Shown here: positions 1-6,049 of the stretch, piece after piece
Layout: every line of letters begins with the position of its first letter
Numbering within the stretch: position 1 is the stretch's first letter
Assembly (NCBI GenBank): GCA_036399695.1
Contig: DASWMP010000098.1
Location: forward strand, 1-10,103
Length of the DNA: 10,103 nt
From: DASVEE01 sp036399695
GTDB lineage: Bacteria; Acidobacteriota; Thermoanaerobaculia; Gp7-AA8
Direction of reading: 5' to 3'
The notes under the pieces: model-generated
Databases searched by the model: none
Told to the model about the DNA's origin: nothing
The model's input: the letters and a program-made list of their open reading frames with translations, nothing else
Made by a program: the position numbers and the translations under genes

Positions 1-36
1 CGCGTCGCGCGTGCCGCGCTACGCGCACCGCGCACC

Positions 37-132
37 GGTTTTTGGTTGTCGGTTTTTGGTTTTCGGTGCTCCGCGCGGCGAAGAGCCTCGTGTAGCGGAG
101 CACCAACAACCAACAACCAACAACCAACAACC
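37..132. repeat. Long imperfect hairpin built from heptanucleotide repeats
   Basis: The right arm (95-132) starts with GCGGAGCACC and continues as exactly four tandem copies of AACAACC. The left arm (37-74) is four degenerate copies of the complementary heptamer (GGTTTTT, GGTTGTC, GGTTTTT, GGTTTTC) followed by GGTGCTCCGC. The inner 10 bp (65-74 with 95-104) pair perfectly around a 20-nt loop. Over the full 38-nt arms, 33 positions are complementary by my count. No protein-coding signal lies across it. It looks like an intergenic repeat element or structured transcript; whether it is multicopy cannot be judged from one window. Confidence 0.8.
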
Positions 133-139
133 AGAACGA

Positions 140-154
140 GCGGCCTCCGGCCGC
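140..154. repeat. Short GC hairpin
   Basis: GCGGCC (140-145) and GGCCGC (149-154) are perfect inverted repeats with a 3-nt TCC loop, just after the heptamer hairpin. No T-run follows on either strand, so an intrinsic terminator is not supported. It may be the edge of the same repeat element. Confidence 0.4.
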
Positions 155-177
155 CATGGCGCGCCCGTTGCTATCCC

Positions 178-239
178 CTGCACTCGATGGAGACCTCTGT
201 CCAGATGAGTCCGACATCTGTTCGAGCTATGGAGTGCAG
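178..239 (+). promoter_or_regulatory. Two-stem structure covering the ribosome-binding site of the next ORF
   Basis: CTGCACTC (178-185) pairs perfectly with GAGTGCAG (232-239). After one mismatch the stem continues for four pairs (187-190 with 227-230, one of them G-U). Inside it CAGATG (202-207) pairs with CATCTG (215-220) around a 7-nt loop. The right arm contains GGAG (231-234), the likely Shine-Dalgarno of the ATG at 242. The fold would therefore hide the ribosome-binding site, as in translational on/off switches. The pairing is visible in the sequence; the regulatory role is inference. Confidence 0.4.
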
Positions 240-241
240 CG

Positions 242-541
242 ATGACGTTAGTGAACTCTCTCTGTGCGGAGATCAGTGTCTACGATGGCGTGGGTGAATC
301 TACGGGTATCGTGGTAGAGCGCAGTGCAATCAGAGGCAAGAAGGGGTTGTGCAAGAGCATGCGCGATCTGGCAATCAAGTCGCGCGTGCTTGGCGACGGG
401 TACTACTACATCCCTATCGATCTGTGGCCGAAGGCGAACGAGCCTGTCGTCGTGCACAAGCACGATTGGACGGTGATCAGCTCGATCCCGCGCACGTCGC
501 GGGCTGGCAAAAAACGGAAGCGGGGCGCCGCTACGGCCTGA
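242..541 (+). CDS. Small hypothetical protein (99 aa), uncertain gene
   Basis: I do not recognise this protein. It would start at an ATG preceded by GGAG with a 7-nt spacer and end in TGA 92 nt before the carboxypeptidase gene. No signal peptide or membrane segment is visible. The middle has the look of a folded protein (LGDGYYYIPIDLWPK), and the C-terminus is strongly basic (GKKRKRG), which could bind nucleic acid or simply be a tail. About a quarter of its codons end in A or T, mostly in the first half, clearly more than in the neighbouring genes, so it may be of foreign origin or not a gene. An overlapping antisense frame of similar length has no better support. It could also be a degraded fragment of a larger gene. 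Confidence 0.4.
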   Translation: MTLVNSLCAEISVYDGVGESTGIVVERSAIRGKKGLCKSMRDLAIKSRVLGDGYYYIPIDLWPKANEPVVVHKHDWTVISSIPRTSRAGKKRKRGAATA

Positions 542-620
542 TGCCGCCACGGCGGCCTGACGGCCGGGCCGATCTGATCTGGCAGCCGACGTGCAGTCTC
601 GCTCGTCCGAAATACCGATT

Positions 621-624
621 GGAG
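621..624 (+). promoter_or_regulatory. Ribosome-binding site of the carboxypeptidase gene
   Basis: GGAG lies 9 nt upstream of the ATG at 634 and fixes that start; the signal peptide begins directly at this methionine. I could not identify convincing -35 and -10 boxes in the 92-nt gap, so the gene may be transcribed together with the upstream small ORF. Confidence 0.6.
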
Positions 625-633
625 TGAGTCGAA

Positions 634-1815
634 ATGAAACGTTGGATGGTCCTTCTGTTCGTCGTGGCGCTGGCGCTGCCGGTCGTCGCGCAGGAAGATG
701 AAGCTGGTGGTGCGGAAGCGAAAGGCTCGGCCGTCGATACGACCGGCAAGGGCTACACCGCTGCCTACGTGATCGAGCCGAAGTCGAAGCGCGTCCTCTT
801 CGCCGAGAACGAGAACGTCATGTTGCCGACGGCCTCCATGGCCAAGATGATGACGCTCCTCATTACTCTCGAGGAGATCCGCGACGGCCGCCTGAAGTGG
901 GAAGACAAGGTCCTGATCTCGCCGCGCGCCGCGCAGATGGGCGGTTCGCAGGTGTACCTGCGCGCCGGCGATCAGTGGCCGGTGAAGAATCTCGTCATCG
1001 CCACGATGGTGCAGTCGGCGAATGACGGCGCGACCGCGCTGGCGGAAAAGATCGCCGGCTCGACCGAGTCGTTTGCCGACATGATGAACCAGCGCTGCCA
1101 GGAGCTGGGCTGCAAGAACTCGCAGTTCTACGACCCGCACGGACTGCCGAACACGCAGAACCCGAAGCAGATCAACATGCAGTCGGCGCACGACCTGGCA
1201 CTCGTCGGCATGGAGCTGATGAAGTACCCGTTCATGCGGCAGCTCGCCGTGATCGCGGAGATGCCGTTCCGCAACGGCACGCTCGAGAAGATCTACAACC
1301 CGAATCACCTCATCAACCCCCGCAAGCAGAACTACTACGACGCCGCGACGGGCCTGAAGACCGGTTACTCCGGTCCGGCCGGCTACTGCATCACGGCGTC
1401 GGCCAAGCGGGGCGACATGGAGCTCGTGGCCGTCGTCATGGGCGCCAAGCCGTCGAAGGGGCCGCTCAGCTCTTTCGGCATCAGCGCCCGCCTCTTCAGC
1501 GAAGCGTTCGCGAACTACCGGACCGTCACGCCGGTGAAGAAGGGGCAGGCCATCGGCTCCGCGACCGTGTCGAAGGGCGCCGCCGGCACGGTCCCGGCCG
1601 TGGCCGCGCAGGACGTCTCGGTGCTGGTCAAGCGCGGTGAGGACAAGAACATCAAGGTGTCGTTCCAGGGTGGCGCCGTCGCGGCCCCGGTGAACGCCGG
1701 CCAGACGGTCGGCGCGATCGTGGTGCAGAACGGCAGCGAGGTGCTCGCCCGAGTCCCGGCGATCGCCGGCAACGCGGTGGGCAAGCAGCCCTGGTACAAG
1801 AGCTTCCTGCCGTAA
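634..1815 (+). CDS. dacA: D-alanyl-D-alanine carboxypeptidase, peptidase family S11 (PBP5/DacA type)
   Basis: This periplasmic penicillin-binding protein removes the terminal D-Ala from peptidoglycan pentapeptides and so limits cross-linking. All three active-site motifs are present in order: SxxK (S68-M-A-K71), SxN (S128-A-N130) and KTG (K242-T-G244). A Sec signal peptide covers about residues 1-19 (hydrophobic core, then VVA before QE). A PBP5-type C-terminal beta domain follows the catalytic domain from about residue 297. The length of 393 aa is typical of the family. The C-terminus (QPWYKSFLP) is short and aromatic and could be a reduced version of the membrane-anchoring helix seen in E. 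coli PBP5, so anchoring is uncertain. The gene is followed by an intrinsic terminator, which makes it the last gene of its transcript. The symbol is a family-level name: dacA, dacC and dacD paralogues cannot be separated here. Confidence 0.97.
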   Translation: MKRWMVLLFVVALALPVVAQEDEAGGAEAKGSAVDTTGKGYTAAYVIEPKSKRVLFAENENVMLPTASMAKMMTLLITLEEIRDGRLKWEDKVLISPRAAQMGGSQVYLRAGDQWPVKNLVIATMVQSANDGATALAEKIAGSTESFADMMNQRCQELGCKNSQFYDPHGLPNTQNPKQINMQSAHDLALVGMELMKYPFMRQLAVIAEMPFRNGTLEKIYNPNHLINPRKQNYYDAATGLKTGYSGPAGYCITASAKRGDMELVAVVMGAKPSKGPLSSFGISARLFSEAFANYRTVTPVKKGQAIGSATVSKGAAGTVPAVAAQDVSVLVKRGEDKNIKVSFQGGAVAAPVNAGQTVGAIVVQNGSEVLARVPAIAGNAVGKQPWYKSFLP

Positions 1816-1836
1816 CAGGCAATGGCGAAGTCCAGG

Positions 1837-1867
1837 AGAGCGGTGGCGGTTAAGCCACCGCTCTTTT
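1837..1867 (+). terminator. Rho-independent terminator of the carboxypeptidase gene
   Basis: A perfect 11-bp stem, AGAGCGGTGGC (1837-1847) with GCCACCGCTCT (1854-1864), closes a 6-nt loop and runs into TTTT (1864-1867). It starts 22 nt after the TAA stop. No T-run exists on the other side, so it serves the plus strand only. Confidence 0.9.
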
Positions 1868-1920
1868 GACTTGTAGCAGAGCGGCGGCTACGGAGGCAAA
1901 AGACGGCCTCCGCGCAAGCC

Positions 1921-2192
1921 CGGCCGGAATCCTCGAGCGTCCGGCCGGAATCCTCGAGCGTCCGACCGGAATCCTCGAGCGTCCGACCGGAATCCTCGAG
2001 CGTCCGACCGGAATCCTCGAGCGCCCGACCGGAATCCTCGAGCGTCCGACCGGAACCCTCGAGCGTCCGACTGGAATCCTCGAGCGTCCGACTGGAATCC
2101 TCGAGCGTCCGACCGGAATCCTCGAGCGTCCGACCGGAATCCTCGAGCGCCCGCTCGGACACCGCGAGCGCCCGCCCGGACACCGCGAGAGG
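1921..2192. repeat. 21-bp tandem repeat array, about 13 units
   Basis: Eleven near-identical units (1921-2151) with core GGAATCCTCGAGCG are followed by two diverged units (2152-2192; core GGACACCGCGAGCG) without any change of period. The eleven vary at only a few positions. Each carries the palindrome CTCGAG inside a short inverted repeat CGGA...TCCG. The unit length is a multiple of three and the unit has no stop in any of six frames, which produces spurious frames reading, for example, ILERPTG or LEDSGRT. It lies between convergent genes, just after a terminator, with no start signal attributable to it, so I treat it as non-coding. Roles as a transcription barrier, a protein-binding array or a passive minisatellite are all possible. 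Confidence 0.9.
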
Positions 2193-2216
2193 CGGCGGCG
2201 CATGCGCCGCCGCCTC
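2189..2216. repeat. Perfect 28-bp palindrome, possible terminator of the minus-strand genes
   Basis: GAGGCGGCGGCGCA (2189-2202) is followed directly by its exact reverse complement (2203-2216). It begins 15 nt beyond the TAG stop of the minus-strand gene at 2232, the usual place for a transcription end. The RNA would form a very stable GC stem with a tight loop, but no U-run follows on either strand, so it is not a canonical intrinsic terminator. It may stall polymerase, protect the mRNA 3' end or assist factor-dependent termination. Confidence 0.6.
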
Positions 2217-2231
2217 GCACGGGTACGCTGC

Positions 2232-2666
2232 CTACTCGATCGTGCGGGGGTCGAACCTCGGATACCCGGCGTAGTTCTCCGGGTAGAGGATCGGGTCGCC
2301 GTGGTCGGTCGTCAGCACCATCGGTTCGCCGCCCTGGAGCTCCTGCCACCGCGGGTCGTGGAAGACCAGGATCACGCGGTCGCCGTCGGTCTGCGTCTCG
2401 AATGGACGCAGCTCGTGCTTGCCGACGTAGAGGAACGTGGCGCTGGCGGGCGGAAGGCTCATCCAGGCGGCCTTCGATGCTTCGAGGCGCAGCACGAGGG
2501 CCATCTCGTACTTGCCCTGGCGGGACTGCAGCGGGCGGTCGAACTTCGTCACCTTCGCGCTGGCGAGCTTGAACTGCAGCTCGCGCGACGGGTCGGGCAT
2601 CGTGTCCGCGGCCAGCGCCGCGGTGGTGAGGATCAACGAGAGAAGCGTTGCGATGAATGTGCGCAT
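2232..2666 (-). CDS. Small secreted protein of unknown function (144 aa)
   Basis: I do not recognise a family. The ATG at 2666 begins a clean Sec signal peptide (MRTFIATLLSLILTTAALA, cleavage after residue 19), leaving a mature protein of about 125 aa. An in-frame GTG at 2678 would add four residues and overlap the stop of the upstream hydrolase gene as GTGA, so translation is probably coupled to that gene with either start. The mature part alternates beta-like and polar stretches (FLYVGKHELRPFE, DRVILVFHDPRW) and ends in a Pro/Tyr-rich tail; it has no cysteine or lipobox. Close spacing on one strand says it is co-transcribed with the hydrolase and exported with it, so an accessory or binding role is plausible but unproven. 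Confidence 0.85.
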   Translation of the reverse strand: MRTFIATLLSLILTTAALAADTMPDPSRELQFKLASAKVTKFDRPLQSRQGKYEMALVLRLEASKAAWMSLPPASATFLYVGKHELRPFETQTDGDRVILVFHDPRWQELQGGEPMVLTTDHGDPILYPENYAGYPRFDPRTIE

Positions 2667-2674
2667 GGTGGATC

Positions 2675-5632
2675 TCACTTTCCGAACTCGATGTCGTCGA
2701 CGCCGATTTCCGCGGAGCCGTCCGTCATGATTCTGATTTTGACGATGTCCGTCAGGTCGACGAGGGAGTTGTTCTTCGTGAAGTTCTGCAGCGGGATACG
2801 GATGCCGGTCATCATCGCCAGGTTGGCCGTCCGGCTGCCGAGGAACGGGTGGGGGATGCGCTGGTAATTGCTCGCGTCGGCCGTGTACATGCCGGTGTGG
2901 CCCTGCGAATCCTCGATGTTCACGTAGAGCGTCACGTCGGGGCCGGCGGCGGTCGGCAGCGTGGACGACTTCTTGGCGACGCGGAACGTCAGGTGGGTGT
3001 ACATGCTGACGTTACGCGCCGGTCCGGACGGGATGTTGATCTCGTTCTCGATCGGCGCGGCCCAGGCGAGCTTCAGGCCGAGCGTGTCGTGCTTGAACGA
3101 AGCGTCCGCCGGCAGTCCCGGCGCATAGGAGCTGCTGCCGTTGCCGCCGTTGAGCAGGCGCTCTTCGAAGAGAGTCGCGCCGCTGTTGATGGAGAGACCG
3201 AAGACCGTGTTGGTCGTCACGTCGAGCGGCTGCTGCTCGAAATTGTCGATGGCGTTACGGTCGCCGTCCTGGTAGGTCCAGAAGACGTTCGCGTTGTCCA
3301 TCGCCGGCGGCTCGAGCGCGCCCGTGAGGATCTCGCGATAGCCGGTGGCGTTCTGCAGGTAGAGGCGGAAGAAGGCCGTGACCGTCGAGAGCGCGGCCTG
3401 GCGTTGCACCGCCCCCGGCATCTTGAGCTGGCAGCGGTCCGGCTGCGTCGCACTCGGCGCGGCATTGCAGTCGTCCTTCGAGCCGGCCCACGGATTCGGC
3501 GTACCGAGATCCGCGGTGGGAGTCCAGATCGTATTGAAGTAATTGTGGTTTGCGCCGTAGAGCCAGGCGACCGTCTTGGGCTGACGGTTGGCCATGCCCT
3601 GCGGGAACGCGTGGTCGTAGGTGCGGAAGCCGTGCATCGTCTGGACGTCGCCGTCGCGGGCGCCGATCAGGAGGAAGTAGGGAACGGTGGGAACGTAGTC
3701 ACCGGAGACATTCTGGTCGGTCGGAGCGATGGCGTTGACCGCCACGATGGAGTGCGGGTTCGGCCAGTTGGCGTTCAGCACCTGCGCTGCTGCCACGCCT
3801 TCGCCGCCGCGGCTGTGGCCGGAGAGGGCGACCTTCGACATGTCCAGCTTGCCGTTGAACAGGCCGCCGAACGGATCGCTGCCGTTCGTCGTCCAGTCGC
3901 GCAGCTTGTCCAGGAACTTCAGCACCAGGCGCCCGCGCGCGTCGTAATTCCAGTAGTCGTCGAACTCCTGGATGTCGTAAGCGTTGATGGAGATGCAGAA
4001 GACGCCCTGGCTGGCGAGCTGCTGCATGAGGTAGTTGTAGCCTTCATGGCTGGGGATGCGCAGGTTCTGCGCGCAGGTGAACGTGTTGCTGGGGATGAGA
4101 CCGGGGCCGGCGCCATCGGTATCGCAATTCGAGTGGCGCCCATGCAGAAACACGGCGACCGGATACGGTCCGCCCGGCGCTACGGGCGTGCCGGTGCCGG
4201 GGGCCGTGGCCGGGTACATGATCCTGGCCCAGCCGAGCGTGACCGGATACGTCGGACCGGTGACGCCGTTCGGATCGGTGATGCCGGTGATGCCGTTCTG
4301 ATCGAGGTACTCGACGGTCCCGACGCCGTAGGAACCGGTGGCGTCGGGCGCTTCGCCGACCCAGAAGCCGACGTCCGCGTAGCCGTCGATGAAGTCGAGC
4401 CCTTTGTTATAGGTGTTGTCGGCCACGAACGAGGCGATGTCGTTCGCCGGCGTGGCGCCGAAGTCGACGATCACGTCGTAGCCGGCGATCGGTGCGGCCT
4501 GCGTTGCCCCGGACCAGAGCCGGATGCGCGTGCCGTTGATGCAGAACGACTTCACGCGGTGGATCTCCGGGCCGTCGCCCGAGACGTCGTTGAGCGCGGG
4601 GCTCGGCGCGTCCCAGTAGGCCTGCGGCTGATGTACGACGGTCCAATGCGCGGCGTAGTTGCCGCCCGTGTGGTTGGCCGGCACGTCCGTCGGATCGACG
4701 GCGCCGTAGACGTCCTCACCCTTCTGGAAGAAGTTCGAGAACTCGAAGTAGGCGGGCGAGTCCTTCATGCGGCCGGCCGATTCGATCGAGACGTTACCGT
4801 TGATGATGATGAAGTAGAGGACGACGCCGGTGTCTTCGCCGAAGCTGATGACGTCCGACGGCTGCACGGTCTGCGCGGCGCTCGTGCCGACGCGGGCGAT
4901 GATGTCGTACGTGCCGGGGGCCTGCGTGCCGCTCGGCAGCACCTCGGTGGTGAAGCCGGTCTCGGTCGCGCCGAGGGTGATCGTCTTGGCGATCGTGGCG
5001 GTGAAGGGATCGCTGGCCGCCCAGCCGAACCGGTTCGGCACGAGGAAGAGCTGCACCGTCGCGCCGGCGGGGAAGTTACGGCCGGAGACGTAGAGGCTCT
5101 CCTTCTGCGCGTTGACGGCGTTCTCGAGGACCGCTTCTTTATTGGATGGATAGACGAACGGCGTCTTCCGCGGACGGGGGCGAAAGTCGCGCGTCGCCAG
5201 GACGCGGCCGTCGCGCTCGCGCACCGTCAGGTGGAGCGTGTTGCCGTCGAAGAAGCGCTCCGCGTCGTCGAACGTGAGGAACGACGGCTCGGGGCGGAAC
5301 CTGACGCGCCGGTCCGTGGTGCCGATCACGCCCGACTGGTACCAGAAGAGCGTGCGGGCAACGTCGCCTCGACGGTCGCTATGGACGCGCGAGTAGGACC
5401 ATTCGCGTCCGCCGTCGTCCTCGAGCAGCATCTCGACAGTCGCGCCGGGGCGGGCGCCGGTCAGCTCGACCGAGAGTGAGTCGCCGACTTCCAGGTCGGA
5501 GAGGGGCTTGAATCGCAGACCGGCGGGATCGCCGGCCGTGAGGGTGACGCCTGTGGCGGTGTAGTCCTTCGCCCAGACGGACAACGGTAAGAGAAACAAT
5601 ACGAACAGCCAGCTACGGATGGGGAAACGCAT
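2675..5632 (-). CDS. Secreted multidomain alpha/beta-hydrolase (putative esterase or lipase)
   Basis: This is an exported protein of 985 aa. The ATG at 5632 is chosen because AAGGAGG lies 6 nt upstream and a signal peptide follows at once (MRFPIRSWLFVLFLLPLSVWA, cleavage near 21). Translation can be extended upstream to 5920, but only through an inverted repeat. The first 400 or so residues look like beta-rich modules, including an Ig/IPT-like stretch near 177-251. The alpha/beta-hydrolase core spans about 489-760: oxyanion-region HG (497-498), nucleophile elbow GHSRGG with Ser607, likely acid in GARDGDV (Asp660 or Asp662), and His696 in GANHNYF. The motifs resemble the chlorophyllase, PAF-acetylhydrolase and dienelactone-hydrolase clans. 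The last 190 residues or so resemble a galactose-binding-like beta-sandwich, ending IGVDDIEFGK. An ester substrate is likely; polymer or glycan targeting is inference. It is the first gene of a two-gene unit. Confidence 0.93.
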   Translation of the reverse strand: MRFPIRSWLFVLFLLPLSVWAKDYTATGVTLTAGDPAGLRFKPLSDLEVGDSLSVELTGARPGATVEMLLEDDGGREWSYSRVHSDRRGDVARTLFWYQSGVIGTTDRRVRFRPEPSFLTFDDAERFFDGNTLHLTVRERDGRVLATRDFRPRPRKTPFVYPSNKEAVLENAVNAQKESLYVSGRNFPAGATVQLFLVPNRFGWAASDPFTATIAKTITLGATETGFTTEVLPSGTQAPGTYDIIARVGTSAAQTVQPSDVISFGEDTGVVLYFIIINGNVSIESAGRMKDSPAYFEFSNFFQKGEDVYGAVDPTDVPANHTGGNYAAHWTVVHQPQAYWDAPSPALNDVSGDGPEIHRVKSFCINGTRIRLWSGATQAAPIAGYDVIVDFGATPANDIASFVADNTYNKGLDFIDGYADVGFWVGEAPDATGSYGVGTVEYLDQNGITGITDPNGVTGPTYPVTLGWARIMYPATAPGTGTPVAPGGPYPVAVFLHGRHSNCDTDGAGPGLIPSNTFTCAQNLRIPSHEGYNYLMQQLASQGVFCISINAYDIQEFDDYWNYDARGRLVLKFLDKLRDWTTNGSDPFGGLFNGKLDMSKVALSGHSRGGEGVAAAQVLNANWPNPHSIVAVNAIAPTDQNVSGDYVPTVPYFLLIGARDGDVQTMHGFRTYDHAFPQGMANRQPKTVAWLYGANHNYFNTIWTPTADLGTPNPWAGSKDDCNAAPSATQPDRCQLKMPGAVQRQAALSTVTAFFRLYLQNATGYREILTGALEPPAMDNANVFWTYQDGDRNAIDNFEQQPLDVTTNTVFGLSINSGATLFEERLLNGGNGSSSYAPGLPADASFKHDTLGLKLAWAAPIENEINIPSGPARNVSMYTHLTFRVAKKSSTLPTAAGPDVTLYVNIEDSQGHTGMYTADASNYQRIPHPFLGSRTANLAMMTGIRIPLQNFTKNNSLVDLTDIVKIRIMTDGSAEIGVDDIEFGK

Positions 5633-5651
5633 CACTTGCCTCCTTCGGATG
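5633..5651 (-). promoter_or_regulatory. Strong ribosome-binding site deciding the hydrolase start
   Basis: Read on the minus strand, AAGGAGG is followed by CAAGTG and the ATG at 5632. This near-perfect Shine-Dalgarno with a 6-nt spacer rules against the longer frame that begins at 5920. Confidence 0.85.
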
Positions 5652-5661
5652 ACGGCAAGAT

Positions 5662-5700
5662 GCGCCTGCCGATGGTGACGCGCCTGACGGTATGGTGACG
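5662..5700. repeat. Direct repeat upstream of the hydrolase gene, possible operator
   Basis: GCGCCTG followed by ATGGTGACG occurs twice (5662-5680 and 5680-5700), with the ATGGTGACG boxes (5672 and 5692) exactly 20 bp apart, close to two helical turns. The pair lies about 30-70 nt upstream of the hydrolase ATG. A regulator site or a 5'-UTR element is possible, but two copies are weak evidence. Confidence 0.35.
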
Positions 5701-5738
5701 GTTTGGTGCTGGGGTGGTCGCACCCCCGCGGGACAGCA

Positions 5739-5851
5739 GTGGAGGACGGACAATCTTGTCCGTCACGCGAGAAAAGTAGAACGAAGAGAACTGTCGGTTT
5801 CCAGCGGTCGCGCCATTTCTCGCGTGACGGACAGGATTGTCCGTCCTCCAC
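5739..5851. repeat. 113-bp inverted-repeat element with nested palindromes
   Basis: The left arm (5739-5774, from GTGGAGGACGG to CGAGAAA) and the right arm (5816-5851) are reverse complements over 36 nt with one mismatch, around a 41-nt centre. Within each arm is a smaller palindrome: GACGGACAA-TC-TTGTCCGTC (5745-5764) on the left and its counterpart on the right (5826-5845). No target-site duplication is visible beside it and it encodes no transposase, so it resembles a REP-like or MITE-like non-autonomous element between divergent genes. Frames through it give similar peptides on both strands (EDGQSCPSREK, SRDGQDCPSS), which are not real proteins. Confidence 0.9.
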
Positions 5852-6049
5852 TTCACGCTTCGCGGCCCTCCGCGGAGTCCTCTTCCTCCTACGGCGGCCG
5901 ATTCTTCTCTCAATCCTCACGAAAAAATCGCGCGCATTTCACGGAATGCCCGCATACTCCGCCCCGGGTCCATTCCCTAATTAGTTGCTCCTCCCTCCGC
6001 GGGTGCCACCTCGCGCGGAGAAACCTCAGTCTCGCGAAAGGATGCACGC
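5852..6049. other. Leader region of the large repeat-protein gene, no clear promoter boxes
   Basis: This stretch runs from the inverted-repeat element to the ATG at 6050. It contains an A-rich patch (CGAAAAAATCG near 5930) and an AT-richer CTAATTAG (5979-5986), but no convincing -35 and -10 pair. The only firm signal is the ribosome-binding site AAAGGA (6037-6042), 7 nt before the start codon. The promoter of this gene must lie here or within the element. Confidence 0.5.

Noticed and set aside
178..239. tRNA-like fold
   Set aside because: Only two nested stems are present; there is no T-arm consensus, anticodon arm or CCA-compatible acceptor end.
543..556. GCCGCC-AC-GGCGGC inverted repeat after the small ORF as a terminator
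   Set aside because: The stem is short, the loop is tight and no T-run follows; it could be chance in GC-rich DNA.
406..1308. 300-codon minus-strand frame opposite the carboxypeptidase gene
   Set aside because: It is the His/Arg-rich antisense of an unambiguous S11 carboxypeptidase and has no recognisable domain.
1921..2192. CRISPR array
   Set aside because: The units are contiguous 21-bp copies with no unique spacers, and no cas gene is present.
1515..2349. Minus-strand frames with LEDSGRT, RIPVGRS and GFRSDAR repeats
   Set aside because: All three minus frames of the same array are open at once and they overlap real genes at their ends. No start signal supports any of them.
1866..2867. 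333-codon plus-strand frame with an ILERPTG heptapeptide repeat
   Set aside because: The 21-bp repeat has no stop in any frame, so long frames arise automatically; the rest of this one runs antisense through the small secreted gene.
2657..5479. 940-codon plus-strand open frame opposite the hydrolase gene
   Set aside because: The translation is an Arg/Val/Asp/Gly-rich composition typical of the antisense of a GC-rich gene. The minus strand has the ribosome-binding site, signal peptide and catalytic motifs.
5739..5851. Insertion-sequence copy with terminal inverted repeats
   Set aside because: The interior is only 41 nt, there is no transposase and no visible target-site duplication, so it is described as a palindromic element rather than an IS.
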